A stretch of DNA of 54,071 nt, taken from Firmicutes bacterium TM09-10 (GTDB lineage Bacteria; Bacillota; Clostridia; Lachnospirales; Lachnospiraceae). Below the pieces are notes generated by a model, which had not been told where the DNA came from, ran no database searches, and saw only the letters and a list, made by a program, of their open reading frames with translations. The position numbers were made by a program, and so were the translations under genes. The stretch covers positions 1 to 54,071 of the forward strand of contig QUKC01000021.1 in assembly GCA_003481005.1 (NCBI GenBank). Reading direction: 5' to 3'. Shown piece by piece: positions 1 through 8,424 of this stretch (its first letter is position 1; every line of letters begins with the position of its first letter).

Positions 1-237
1 CAGTTCTGTTTGTCAAGAACTTTTTTCATTTTATTTTCAAGTTTCTTTCGAAACCTGGTTGCTCATCACTTGCAGCAACAGTTCAGTAGTTTATCAGAAC
101 TTTCTGTTCATGTCAAGCAGTTTTTTATTTTTTGAATTTCTTTTCAGAAATCCGTGTTGCTTTTGTTCGCCGCAACAGTCATAAAGTATATCAGGACTGT
201 TTGTCGATGTCAAGTAGTTTTGTATTTTTTTGATTTT
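1..237. repeat. Three degenerate tandem repeats of about 98 bp
   Basis: The hexamer GTCAAG followed by a T-rich block recurs at 12, 112 and 209, giving spacings of 100 and 97 bases. Each copy runs from a (T)GT(C)AAG core through a T-rich stretch into a GC-richer part containing GCAGCAACAG or GCCGCAACAG and then TATCAG(G)A. The first copy is cut by the window edge. No coding signal is seen. Arrays of this general look occur beside rRNA operons in Lachnospiraceae, so an rRNA locus just left of the window is possible, but that is inference. Confidence 0.6.
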
Positions 238-331
238 CTATTTCCTTTCCATAAATCATTCGCCATAATGCAGCGTAGATTAGAGGGCTAAGCTCTCTAA
301 CCCGCTTTACACACAATTCGTGTGCTACGTG

Positions 332-377
332 GAAAAAAACAGGGCTATCGTGGAACATTCAGAACCACGATAACCCT
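332..377 (-). terminator. Rho-independent terminator of the GGGtGRT operon
   Basis: Perfect-looking stem AGGGYTATCGTGG / CCACGATARCCCT (341-353 with 365-377) with an 11-nt loop. On the minus strand it is followed by a run of seven T (333-339). It lies directly after the stop codon of the GGGtGRT gene at 395. Confidence 0.9.
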
Positions 378-394
378 TGATTTTACTGGATTTC

Positions 395-1405
395 TCAGAA
401 CTTGCCAGCGTTAGCAGCTTCTTCTACAGAAACAGCTACAGCTACAGTAGCGCCAACCATCGGGTTGTTGCCCATACCGATCAGACCCATCATCTCAACG
501 TGTGCGGGTACAGAGGAAGAACCTGCGAACTGCGCATCGGAGTGCATACGGCCAAGTGTATCTGTGAAGCCATAAGAAGCAGGACCTGCAGCCATGTTAT
601 CGGGATGCAGGGTACGGCCGGTACCGCCGCCGGAAGCTACGGAGAAGTACTTCTTGCCCTTCTCTACACATTCCTTCTTGTAGGTACCTGCAACAGGATG
701 CTGGAATCTTGTGGGGTTGGTGGAGTTACCGGTAATGGAAACGTCTACGCCCTCTTTCCACATGATTGCAACACCTTCTGTTACGTCGTTTGCGCCGTAG
801 CAGTTTACCTTGGAACGAAGGCCGTCGGAATAAGATTTCCGGAATACTTCCTTCAGCTCGCCGGTGTGATAGTTCATCTCAGTCTCTACATAAGTAAAGC
901 CGTTGATTCTGGAAATGATCTGTGCAGCATCCTTGCCAAGACCGTTCAGGATAACGCGCAGAGGTTTCTTACGAACCTTGTTTGCCTTCTCAGCAATACC
1001 GATAGCGCCCTCTGCTGCTGCAAAGGACTCATGACCTGCCAGGAAGCAGAAGCAGTCTGTTTCTTCTTCCAGCAGCATCTTGCCCAGATTACCATGGCCA
1101 AGACCTACTTTACGCTGATCAGCAACGGAACCGGGGATACAGAAAGCCTGCAGTCCTTCGCCGATTGCTGCTGCTGCGTCAGCTGCTCTTCTGCAGCCTT
1201 TCTTGATTGCGATCGCTGCACCTACAGTGTAAGCCCAGCAAGCGTTCTCGAAACAGATGGGCTGGATTTTCTTTACCTGATTGTAAACATCCAGGCCGGC
1301 ATCTTTGGTGATTTTTTCAGCTTCTTCGATGGAAGCAATTCCGTAGCTATTTAAAACAGCGTTAATCTTGTCAATTCTTCTTTCATAAGACTCAAATAAT
1401 GCCAT
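395..1405 (-). CDS. GGGtGRT family protein
   Basis: 336 residues. The name-giving motif is visible as SGGGTGRTLHPDN near residue 265, followed by a glycine-rich C-terminal segment (MGLIGMGNNPMVGATVAVAV). Several Cys residues cluster in the middle (CFENACW, DCFCFLAGHES). The family is known from anaerobic Firmicutes and has no assigned biochemical function; it is named only for the motif. The gene follows the NifU-like scaffold gene by 19 bases, has a strong GGAGGAGG site and is closed by a terminator, so the two form one transcript. Involvement in Fe-S cluster assembly or in handling a metal-bearing protein is inferred only from this pairing. The start is ATG at 1405. Confidence 0.88.
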   Translation of the reverse strand: MALFESYERRIDKINAVLNSYGIASIEEAEKITKDAGLDVYNQVKKIQPICFENACWAYTVGAAIAIKKGCRRAADAAAAIGEGLQAFCIPGSVADQRKVGLGHGNLGKMLLEEETDCFCFLAGHESFAAAEGAIGIAEKANKVRKKPLRVILNGLGKDAAQIISRINGFTYVETEMNYHTGELKEVFRKSYSDGLRSKVNCYGANDVTEGVAIMWKEGVDVSITGNSTNPTRFQHPVAGTYKKECVEKGKKYFSVASGGGTGRTLHPDNMAAGPASYGFTDTLGRMHSDAQFAGSSSVPAHVEMMGLIGMGNNPMVGATVAVAVSVEEAANAGKF

Positions 1406-1424
1406 GCTTCGTTACCTCCTCCTT

Positions 1425-2117
1425 TTATTCCTGTCTGGGATCGATGATTCTTACAGCATCATCCACACGACCATACTGACCGGATGCTTTCTCATATGCT
1501 GTCTGAGCGTCATCGCCCTTCTTCATAAAGTCTGTCATCTTGCCGAAGTTTACAAACTTGTAGCCGATGATCTGATCGTCTGCATCCAAAGCGATACCGG
1601 TTACATAACCTTCAGCCATTTCAAGGTAACGAGGGCCTTTCTTCAGGGTACCATACATAGTACCAACCTGGCTTCTTAAGCCCTTGCCCAGATCCTCCAG
1701 ACCTGCGCCGATCGGCAGACCTTCTTCAGAGAATGCGGACTGTGTACGACCATAAACGATCTGTAAGAACAGCTCTCTCATAGCTGTATTGATCGCATCA
1801 CATACAAGGTCAGTGTTCAGAGCCTCCAGAATAGTTCTGCCAGGAAGAATTTCTGCAGCCATAGCAGCAGAATGAGTCATACCGGAACATCCGATGGTCT
1901 CTACCAGTGCTTCCTGAATAATACCTTCCTTAACGTTCAGTGTCAGTTTGCAGGCACCCTGCTGAGGTGCACACCAGCCAACACCATGAGTCAGACCGGA
2001 TATGTCCTTGATCTCTTTGGCTTTTACCCATTTTGCTTCTTCCGGGATGGGAGCACAGCCATGGTTAACGCCCTGTGCTACCGGACACATCTGTTCTACT
2101 TCGTGTGAATAAATCAT
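1425..2117 (-). CDS. NifU-like iron-sulfur cluster assembly scaffold protein
   Basis: 230 residues, about 80-100 longer than a minimal IscU/NifU-N domain. Conserved scaffold features are visible: the Cys in GVGWCAPQQGACKL, the Cys in ETIGCSGMTHSAAMAAEIL (the usual GC-S/T-A-S-like ligand region) and a third Cys in LVCDAINTAMREL. A C-terminal extension (from about residue 150) carries a separate small domain (YLEMAEGYVTGIALDADDQIIGYKFVNFG). It is the first gene of the two-gene transcript with the GGGtGRT protein. The start ATG at 2117 has AAAGGAG about 8 bases upstream. No cysteine desulfurase (IscS/NifS) or SUF gene lies nearby, so this is a stand-alone scaffold. Confidence 0.85.
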   Translation of the reverse strand: MIYSHEVEQMCPVAQGVNHGCAPIPEEAKWVKAKEIKDISGLTHGVGWCAPQQGACKLTLNVKEGIIQEALVETIGCSGMTHSAAMAAEILPGRTILEALNTDLVCDAINTAMRELFLQIVYGRTQSAFSEEGLPIGAGLEDLGKGLRSQVGTMYGTLKKGPRYLEMAEGYVTGIALDADDQIIGYKFVNFGKMTDFMKKGDDAQTAYEKASGQYGRVDDAVRIIDPRQE

Positions 2118-2219
2118 GTGTTATCTCCTTTCGTCTAATGGATGAAATTTTCGTCAGCAGGCACACCAAAAAGGCGCAAAGCTTTCTTCCATATAAGAGA
2201 TCCGAAGCAGATCTCCATG

Positions 2220-2247
2220 AAAAAAGCACCAGCTGTACGCTGATGCT
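2220..2247 (-). terminator. Terminator of the ABC importer operon
   Basis: On the minus strand GCATCAGC, loop GTACA, GCTGGTGC, then TTTTTT. It sits about 80 bases after the ATPase stop codon at 2325 and closes the operon before the NifU-like gene. The remaining bases up to 2117 hold the leader of the NifU-like gene, in which I see no convincing -35/-10 pair. Confidence 0.85.
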
Positions 2248-2324
2248 ATTTTCTCATACTTTTCGTCAAAAATCCAGTATTTTTTACAAAACACAGAGGT
2301 AAAACCTTTGGACTTAAAAAATAA

Positions 2325-3119
2325 TCAGGATAAAATCATTCTGTCATTTGCAAAACTGCCGCCGCTGACCTGTTCAAACTTCTCCAGAAGATCTGATACA
2401 TGCAGCTTTTTCTTTTCTTCCCCTGCCACGTCATAGATAATATGTCCTTCATACATCATAACCAGTCGATTGCCGTGTGCAATTGCATCCTTCATGTTGT
2501 GGGTGATCATCAGAGTCGTCAGGTTGTCCTGTCCAACAATCCGGTCTGTTGCCTCCAGTACCTTTGCAGCTGTTTTGGGATCCAGTGCCGCTGTATGCTC
2601 ATCCAAAAGCAGAAGCTGCGGTTTTTTCAGGGTAGCCATCAGAAGTGTCAGTGCCTGTCTCTGACCACCAGAAAGCAGACCAACTTTGGAGGTCATACGA
2701 TCCTCCAGCCCAAGTCCCAGCTCTGCCAGGCGCTCCCTGTAAAATTCCCGTTCTTTGCTGCTGATTCCTTTTTTCAAGGTACGGCTCAGCCCTCTTCTCG
2801 CCGCAAGCGCCATATTCTCTTCAATCTGCATACTGGCTGCTGTTCCGGTCATCGGATCCTGAAACACGCGCCCTAAATACTTTGCACGCTTATATTCCGG
2901 AAGCTTTGTGACATTGACGCCGCCGATCTCAATCGTGCCCTCATCAACCGGCCACACACCTGCAACCGCATTCAGCATGGTAGATTTTCCGGCGCCGTTT
3001 CCGCCGATCACCGTTACGAAATCTCCATCATTTAAATGGAGAAAAAGGTTATTCAGTGCGGTTTTCTCATTTACTGTCCCCGCATTAAAAGTTTTACTAA
3101 TGGATTTTAAGTCAAGCAC
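2325..3119 (-). CDS. ABC importer ATP-binding protein (TrpXYZ/COG1101 type)
   Basis: Cytoplasmic ATPase of an importer, about 264 residues. Walker A GGNGAGKST, Q-loop VFQDP, signature LSGGQRQAL, Walker B LLLLDEHTAALD and H-loop ITHNM are all visible. The His after the catalytic Glu (DEHTAALD) is typical of this COG1101 branch. I place the start at the GTG at 3119, because the GGGAGG site lies 8 bases before it; an in-frame GTG at 3128 overlaps that site and is less likely. The coding region overlaps the permease 3' end by 8 bases, so the two are probably translationally coupled. The family is linked to tryptophan or other small ligands in some Firmicutes; the substrate here is unknown. Confidence 0.85.
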   Translation of the reverse strand: MLDLKSISKTFNAGTVNEKTALNNLFLHLNDGDFVTVIGGNGAGKSTMLNAVAGVWPVDEGTIEIGGVNVTKLPEYKRAKYLGRVFQDPMTGTAASMQIEENMALAARRGLSRTLKKGISSKEREFYRERLAELGLGLEDRMTSKVGLLSGGQRQALTLLMATLKKPQLLLLDEHTAALDPKTAAKVLEATDRIVGQDNLTTLMITHNMKDAIAHGNRLVMMYEGHIIYDVAGEEKKKLHVSDLLEKFEQVSGGSFANDRMILS

Positions 3120-4041
3120 GTCTGGCACCTCCCTTTTTAACAGGTTTGGAAAAATATTTTCGCTTCATATAAGGAATCGCCAGAAATACTGCTACAACCA
3201 GCGCTGACAGAAGCTTTAAGTCATTGGAGTTTAAGCCGAGCCACAAAACAACCTGCAGAACTAAGTAATAAATAATGGATCCAAGCGCTACTGTCAGCAG
3301 ACTGAATGCAAAGTTGCGGCTGATTTTGCCGAATACGACTTCGCCGATGATGACCGCAGCCAGACCGATTACGATCGCACCGCGTCCCATGTTGATGTCC
3401 GCAAAGCCCTGATACTGCGCCAGAAGACCGCTGGAAAGCGCTACGATGCCGTTAGACAGCATCAGACCGATGATCTTTGTCAGATCGGTATTGATACCCT
3501 GTGCGCGAGACATATTTTCATTGGAACCGGTAGAACGGATGGAGCAGCCCAACTCCGTCCCGAAAAACCAGTACAGAATCGCAATCAGCACAACAATGAT
3601 AACTGCTACAACAAACAGCGTATTTTTATAAAAAACAACGTTTTTAAGGTAACGCATAGAAACCAGCACGTCATATTTATCAGTAACGAGCGCTACATTG
3701 GCCTTGTTGCCCATAATTCTCAGGTTGACAGAATACAAACCGAGCTGTGTCAGAATGCCTGCCAGGATTGCCGGGATTCCCATCGCCGTATGGAAAATGC
3801 CCGTTACCAGACCAGCCAGCATACCTGCAACAAATGCGCAGAACAGGGAAAATCCAACGGAATGCCCATTCATCATCATCACGACACAGACCGCACCCCC
3901 GGTACACATCGTGCCGTCTACGGTCAGATCTGCCAGATCCAGAATCTTATAGGTAATAAATACGCCGATCGCCATGATTCCCCAGATCAGCCCCTGTGCA
4001 CAGCCCCCTGGCAGCGCGTTAAACAATGCTACAATATTCAC
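3112..4041 (-). CDS. ABC importer permease (TrpY/COG4120 type)
   Basis: 309 residues with about eight to nine hydrophobic segments, resembling the branched-chain/ribose permease superfamily (for example GTELGCSIRSTGSNENMSRAQGIN, the cytoplasmic loop expected to contact the ATPase). It starts with GTG at 4041 after a strong GGAGGAGG site. It is separated from the upstream binding protein by a 157-base gap containing a terminator-like hairpin, so it is probably made at lower level than the binding protein. It would form the membrane channel with the ATPase encoded downstream. Confidence 0.85.
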   Translation of the reverse strand: MNIVALFNALPGGCAQGLIWGIMAIGVFITYKILDLADLTVDGTMCTGGAVCVVMMMNGHSVGFSLFCAFVAGMLAGLVTGIFHTAMGIPAILAGILTQLGLYSVNLRIMGNKANVALVTDKYDVLVSMRYLKNVVFYKNTLFVVAVIIVVLIAILYWFFGTELGCSIRSTGSNENMSRAQGINTDLTKIIGLMLSNGIVALSSGLLAQYQGFADINMGRGAIVIGLAAVIIGEVVFGKISRNFAFSLLTVALGSIIYYLVLQVVLWLGLNSNDLKLLSALVVAVFLAIPYMKRKYFSKPVKKGGARRA

Positions 4042-4131
4042 TGTTTCCTCCTCCAGTACACTTTTTTATTTTTCAAATATCGGCAGTCCTGGTTTCGTCA
4101 CCGATACTTTTTAGTCGTTCCATAAAAAATC

Positions 4132-4174
4132 GACAAAAAGCGCTGAAGAGGAATTTCTCCCTCCTCAACGCTCT
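4132..4174 (-). terminator. Intra-operon terminator-like hairpin
   Basis: On the minus strand GAGCGTTGAGGAGG pairs with CCTCTTCAGCGCT and runs into TTTTTGT. It lies between the binding-protein gene and the permease gene of one operon. Partial termination here is a common way to make more binding protein than membrane components. Confidence 0.75.
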
Positions 4175-4198
4175 GCAAACCCTCACAGTGACTTGCGA

Positions 4199-5251
4199 TT
4201 ACTCAATTGCCACATAATCATCCGGCACGGTAATACCGAGTGCCTCACAGTTTGCTGCATTATATTTCTTGGTTACATTCGGAGCAAACTCAACTGCTGT
4301 CTGAGATACATCTGCACCGTTTACCAGAATTTCATATGCCATTTCGCCGGTTTTATAGCCAAGGTCATAATAGCTGATGGACAGCGTTGCTACGCCGCAG
4401 CCGGAGCAGATACCCTCTTCTCCTGCGATGATCGGAATGCCTGCAGGCTGGCAGATATTCTGGATAATCGTGGTATTGGATGCCGCCGTGTTATCCGTAG
4501 GAATATAAAGGACATCACTTGCTGCAACTGCGTTATTTACAACCGATGCAATATCATTAGAGTCTGCAAAGGTATACTCTGTGCATTCATAGCCGTAATC
4601 CTTTAAATATTTCTGAATGGTATTGGACTGATAAGAAGAATTCGCTTCTGCAGAGCAATACAGGATGCCGACATTTTTTGCATCCGGAAACAGCTCATGC
4701 AGCATGTCCGCCTGCTGATCCAGCGGAGCCAGATCGGAAGTACCGGAAATATTTGTGCCGGTTACGCCTGTCCAGTCATCGATAGAAAGTGCTGTCGCAT
4801 AGTCTGTAACGCTGGTTCCCAGAATCGGGATCTCATTGGTAGCTGCCGCTGCTGCCTGCAGAGGGGCCGTTGCATTTGCCAGAATCAGGTCAACATCAGA
4901 AGATACAAACTGGTTGACGATCGTTGCACAGGTTGCCGAATCACCGGAAGCATTCTGTAGGTCAAACTTCACATTTTCCTCACCCAGCAGTTTAGTCAGT
5001 GCATCCTGAAAGCCCTGGGTTGCTGCATCCAGCGCTTCGTGCTGTACCAGCTGACAGATACCAATGTTATACACCTTGCCATCTGCTGCTACCGTATCCG
5101 CTGATGTATCTGTTGTCTCCTCTGTTGTTGCTGCAGGAGTTTCTGCCGCTTCACTTTCTGCCGGTGCTGCAGTGTTTGCTGTCGAGCCGCAGCCAGCCAA
5201 AGATGCCGCGGTCATTGCCAGCACAAGGGAAATTGCCGCTAACTTTTTCAT
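4199..5251 (-). CDS. ABC importer substrate-binding lipoprotein (COG2984 type)
   Basis: 350 residues. A lipoprotein signal peptide is clear: MKKLA, hydrophobic core, lipobox SLAGC with Cys near residue 21. A low-complexity Ala/Thr/Glu linker follows (about residues 25-55). The mature part is a type I periplasmic-binding fold (YNIGICQLVQHEALDAATQGFQDAL, later GTNISGTSDLAPLDQQ), matching the family that includes TrpX. It is the first gene of the operon, with its own promoter (5317-5345), a palindrome in the leader and a GGAGG site before the ATG at 5251. The ligand is not determined; no T-box is seen, which argues against classical tRNA-Trp control. Confidence 0.87.
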   Translation of the reverse strand: MKKLAAISLVLAMTAASLAGCGSTANTAAPAESEAAETPAATTEETTDTSADTVAADGKVYNIGICQLVQHEALDAATQGFQDALTKLLGEENVKFDLQNASGDSATCATIVNQFVSSDVDLILANATAPLQAAAAATNEIPILGTSVTDYATALSIDDWTGVTGTNISGTSDLAPLDQQADMLHELFPDAKNVGILYCSAEANSSYQSNTIQKYLKDYGYECTEYTFADSNDIASVVNNAVAASDVLYIPTDNTAASNTTIIQNICQPAGIPIIAGEEGICSGCGVATLSISYYDLGYKTGEMAYEILVNGADVSQTAVEFAPNVTKKYNAANCEALGITVPDDYVAIE

Positions 5252-5284
5252 TTTCCGTTCCTCCTCATAATCACTTTTTACGCT

Positions 5285-5304
5285 TTAACGCGTGCAAGCG
5301 TTAA
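5285..5304. promoter_or_regulatory. Palindromic operator candidate TTAACGCGTGCAAGCGTTAA
   Basis: 20-bp inverted repeat with 9 of 10 positions symmetrical, lying 12 bases downstream of the -10 box of the importer promoter. This is where a bound dimer would block transcription. The regulator is unknown and no regulator gene is adjacent. Confidence 0.6.
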
Positions 5305-5316
5305 TCCATTGAGTAA

Positions 5317-5345
5317 ACTATACACCGCAGGCACTGCTTCGTCAA
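5317..5345 (-). promoter_or_regulatory. Sigma-A promoter of the ABC importer operon
   Basis: On the minus strand TTGACG (5345-5340), 17-bp spacer, TATAGT (5322-5317). Transcription would start near 5310 and run through the palindrome into the binding-protein gene. Confidence 0.8.
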
Positions 5346-5459
5346 GTATTTTTTCTATTCTGCTATCACAATCGTTCCCATGCGCCCTTCCTGCTTGCCT
5401 GACAGCCGATTTTCATGCGGGCATGAAATCAACTTTCAGAAAAGCACAATTAAATTTAA

Positions 5460-5490
5460 AAAAGAAAAGGCAGGGATCAGCCCCTGTCTT
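5460..5490 (-). terminator. Terminator of the beta-helix protein gene
   Basis: On the minus strand AAGACAGGGG, loop, CCCTGCCTT, then TTCTTTTTT. The left arm overlaps the stop codon region of the upstream gene (5477). Confidence 0.75.
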
Positions 5491-6151
5491 CCTTTAATAC
5501 GATATGTTCCTGATCTTTGAAAATACTGTTTTCCGGAATAAATCCGCGCACCCGCGAAAGCGGATAAACGTTCGTATGTCTTCCGATTACCGTTCCCGGA
5601 TTTAACACGCTGTTGCAGCCTACCTCCACGCAGTCGCCCAGCATCGCGCCGAATTTTTTCAGACCGGTTTCGATGTTTTCTTCTGCAGATTTGACAACAA
5701 CCAGAGTCTTGTCGCTTTTTACATTCGAAGTGATGGAACCTGCACCCATATGTGCCTTATAACCTAAAATGCTGTCCCCGACGTAATTATAATGCGGAAC
5801 CTGCACTTTATTGGACAGAATGACGTTCTTTAACTCAGTAGAATTACCGACAACTGCGCCTTTTCCGATGATTGCGCTGCCTCTGACAAACGCGCAATGT
5901 CTGATTTCCGCTTCCTCATCCACGATACAGGGACCGTTTAAGCAGGCAGTCGGCGCAACAGTCGCGCTTTTTGCCACCCAGATATCCTCTCCTCTTTTTT
6001 CGAAGCGATCCTCCGGCAGAGCGTTCCCGAGCGCTTTGATGAATTCCTTGATATAGGGCAGAACCTCCCACGGATACTCATACTGCTCCAAAAGCGGTGC
6101 AGCGATTGTTTCTTCCAGATTGTACAGGTTTCTGATCTTCATTGCTTCCAT
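5477..6151 (-). CDS. Left-handed beta-helix acyl/nucleotidyltransferase-like protein
   Basis: 224 residues. After an N-terminal stretch of about 65 residues come repeated hexapeptides typical of the LpxA/GlmU beta-helix (SATVAPTACLNGPCIVDEEAEIRHCAFVRGSAIIGKGAVVGNST, later GDCVEVGCNSVLNPGTVIGRHTNVYPLSRV). Such proteins are annotated as UDP-N-acetylglucosamine pyrophosphorylase-related, but the N-terminal nucleotidyltransferase domain of GlmU is absent, so only the helix part is present and the reaction is unknown. The ATG at 6151 has AGGAGG at good distance. It is 57 bases downstream of topB and may be cotranscribed with it. Confidence 0.75.
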   Translation of the reverse strand: MEAMKIRNLYNLEETIAAPLLEQYEYPWEVLPYIKEFIKALGNALPEDRFEKRGEDIWVAKSATVAPTACLNGPCIVDEEAEIRHCAFVRGSAIIGKGAVVGNSTELKNVILSNKVQVPHYNYVGDSILGYKAHMGAGSITSNVKSDKTLVVVKSAEENIETGLKKFGAMLGDCVEVGCNSVLNPGTVIGRHTNVYPLSRVRGFIPENSIFKDQEHIVLKEDRG

Positions 6152-6208
6152 CTTCTTTTTCCTCCTGTTTCTGCCGCCTGAATGCGGCGAACGTTTTGCA
6201 GAAAAGCC

Positions 6209-8350
6209 CTAGCCTTCCGCATTTTCTTTCTTTTCTGTCCTTTTTTTTGCTGTTCCTGCTTTTTTGACAGCCGGTGCGGTTTCTTTTTTCTGGTAAAAAC
6301 CGGCTATCGCATCGAACTGCTGATATAAGATGGACTGATTGTGCAGCTGTTTAACGATATTCGTCCTCCTGCGTACAAAATCATCCAGTTTATCCATATA
6401 TTCTCCGGATGTAATCGTCCCCTCCGCAACACCGGTCAGCCCTTTTTCCCAGCTGGCAGTCAGCGCGGGATTTAACAGTGGTCGGATCGAATCTGAAACC
6501 ACATCGTAAATCATTTCGCCCATCAGCGTCGGCGTGATCGTCTGCGTCTTTTTATTCAACGCCAGATACTCGATCGTGACAAGCTTTTTTAAGATTTCCG
6601 CACGCGTCGCAGAGGTTCCGATACCGCTGCCCTTGATCTGTGCCCGCAGCTCTTCGTCCTCAATAAACTGTCCCGCATTTTCCATTGTCAGGATCAGCGA
6701 GCCGGAATTATAGCGCTTCGGCGGCGAGGTTTCGCCTTCTTTGATAGAAAGAGAATGCAGCGGAAGCTGTTCTCCTTTTTTCATAGTCTGTAACACCTTT
6801 AAAAATGCCTCGTCGCAGGAAAATTCCTCTTCCTCTCCGTTTTTCTCCTCTTTTTCTTCTTTTTTGGAGCTGAAAAAGGATGGGCGGCTGACGCCCAGAT
6901 ACCCTTCCTGCGTCAGCACCTTAAACGAAGCAAAAAAGCGTTCACCCTGCGGCAGCTGCTGCGATTTTACAAGCACCGTCAGCGATACCTTCTGGGAAAT
7001 CGCCGGCGGATAAAAGATGCTCAGGAAACGTCTTGCAATCACTTCATAAACCTTTGCCGACGCGGGAGACAGACTCCGCAGCGCCGAAAAGCCCTGTCCG
7101 GTCGGGATAATCGCATAGTGATCCGTGATCTGTTTGTCGTTGACATAACGGGTTTTTGCAATTTTCTGATAACTATTTTCTTCCAGAATCTGCACTGCGT
7201 ATGCGCTGACCGGAGCGAAATTGCGAAGTCCGCCGATATTTTTATGGATTTCCTTTGCAACTGCGCTGGATAAAACACGAGCATCCGTTCTCGGATAGGT
7301 CGTCAGTTTTTTTTCATAAAGCTCCTGTGCGATTTTGAGCGTTTCATCCGGACTGATCTTAAACATCCGGGAGCAATCATTTTGCAGCTCCGCCAGATTA
7401 TATAACAGCGGCGGATTTTTCTGTTCTTTCTTTTTTTCACATTTTTCCAGAAAAGCGCCTGAAAATTCGGGGGACATCACACCTTCCGGCAAAATTGCAC
7501 CCAGCTTTTCCATCAGTGCCTCGGCATCTTTTTTTTCCGAAAATCCGTTTTCTTTATATAAAAGTGGTGAAAGGTTCCAGACACTTCCCTCTACTGCGCG
7601 CCATTCTCCCTCGAACGGTTTTTCCTTTCCGTCGCCCATCGGAATTCCAAAGGCTCCCGTCACACGGTAAAAAGGCGTTTTTACAAACGAACGGATTTCG
7701 CGTTCCCGGTTGACGACCATGCCCAATACACAGGTCATTACACGGCCAACTGAAATCACCGCACGGTCGCGGCGCAAGTAGTTTTTGACATGGTTGCCGT
7801 ATTTTAAAGTCAACGCACGGGAAAAATTGATGCCCATCAGATAATCTTCCTTGGCGCGCAGGTAAGCTGCGTTCGCCAGATTATCATATTCCGACAAATC
7901 CTTTGCCTCCCGCACCCCGCGCAGAATCTCTTCCTCCGTCTGAGAATCAATCCAGACCCTGCGGCGCTTTTTTCCGTGAATGTTCGCTTCCTGCTCCACA
8001 AGCCGGTAAATATACTCTCCCTCTCTCCCGGAGTCTGTACAGACGTAAATTGTATCGACGTCCGGACGGTTCAACAGTGAGCTGACGATATCGAACTGTT
8101 TTTTGACGCCCGAGATCACTTCATATTTAAAAGTTTCCGGGATAAACGGCAGCGTATCGACCGACCACTTTTTATATTTGATATCGTACACTTCCGGATA
8201 GCTCATCGTAACCAGATGACCAACGCACCAGGTCACAATCGCCTCTTCCGATTCCAGATAACCATCCCTGCGGCTCATCTGATATTTCAGCGCTTTTGCA
8301 AACTCCTGGGCCACACTCGGTTTTTCTGCGATAAATAACTTTTTTGCCAT
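6209..8350 (-). CDS. topB: DNA topoisomerase III (type IA)
   Basis: 713 residues, within the usual range. An N-terminal Toprim domain (KKLFIAEKPSVAQEFAKAL, and CTDSGREGEYIYRLV with the metal-binding acidic residues) is followed by the cleavage domain with active-site Tyr in TTYPRTDARVLSS, and the helix GSGIGTSATRAEIL. There are no C-terminal zinc ribbons; the tail is a short Lys/Ala/Glu-rich segment (AVKKAGTAKKRTEKKENAEG), probably flexible. The enzyme relaxes negative supercoils and resolves linked strands. The start ATG at 8350 has AGAGGTG upstream. It lies between asd and the beta-helix gene. Confidence 0.93.
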   Translation of the reverse strand: MAKKLFIAEKPSVAQEFAKALKYQMSRRDGYLESEEAIVTWCVGHLVTMSYPEVYDIKYKKWSVDTLPFIPETFKYEVISGVKKQFDIVSSLLNRPDVDTIYVCTDSGREGEYIYRLVEQEANIHGKKRRRVWIDSQTEEEILRGVREAKDLSEYDNLANAAYLRAKEDYLMGINFSRALTLKYGNHVKNYLRRDRAVISVGRVMTCVLGMVVNREREIRSFVKTPFYRVTGAFGIPMGDGKEKPFEGEWRAVEGSVWNLSPLLYKENGFSEKKDAEALMEKLGAILPEGVMSPEFSGAFLEKCEKKKEQKNPPLLYNLAELQNDCSRMFKISPDETLKIAQELYEKKLTTYPRTDARVLSSAVAKEIHKNIGGLRNFAPVSAYAVQILEENSYQKIAKTRYVNDKQITDHYAIIPTGQGFSALRSLSPASAKVYEVIARRFLSIFYPPAISQKVSLTVLVKSQQLPQGERFFASFKVLTQEGYLGVSRPSFFSSKKEEKEEKNGEEEEFSCDEAFLKVLQTMKKGEQLPLHSLSIKEGETSPPKRYNSGSLILTMENAGQFIEDEELRAQIKGSGIGTSATRAEILKKLVTIEYLALNKKTQTITPTLMGEMIYDVVSDSIRPLLNPALTASWEKGLTGVAEGTITSGEYMDKLDDFVRRRTNIVKQLHNQSILYQQFDAIAGFYQKKETAPAVKKAGTAKKRTEKKENAEG

Positions 8351-8368
8351 ACACCTCTGTCCTGCAAA

Positions 8369-8410
8369 GCAGCGAAAGGGAGGTAGCTTCTACCTCCCGT
8401 CGTTCCCTGC
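8369..8410 (-). terminator. Hairpin after asd
   Basis: Two-part stem: GCAGSGAA outer arms and a perfect GGGAGGTA/TACCTCCC inner stem with a 5-nt loop. On the minus strand it is followed by TTTCGCTG, so the T-run is weak. It lies between the asd stop and topB start and could be a partial terminator. Confidence 0.55.
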
Positions 8411-8424
8411 TGTATGTCTCTCTT

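Noticed and set aside
377..1354. 325-codon plus-strand frame over the GGGtGRT gene
   Set aside because: Antisense shadow rich in Cys and Ser; the minus-strand gene has the motif, ribosome site and terminator.
5252..5476. T-box before the TrpXYZ-like importer
   Set aside because: The transcript start is only about 60 bases from the gene, too short for a T-box, and no antiterminator motif is seen.
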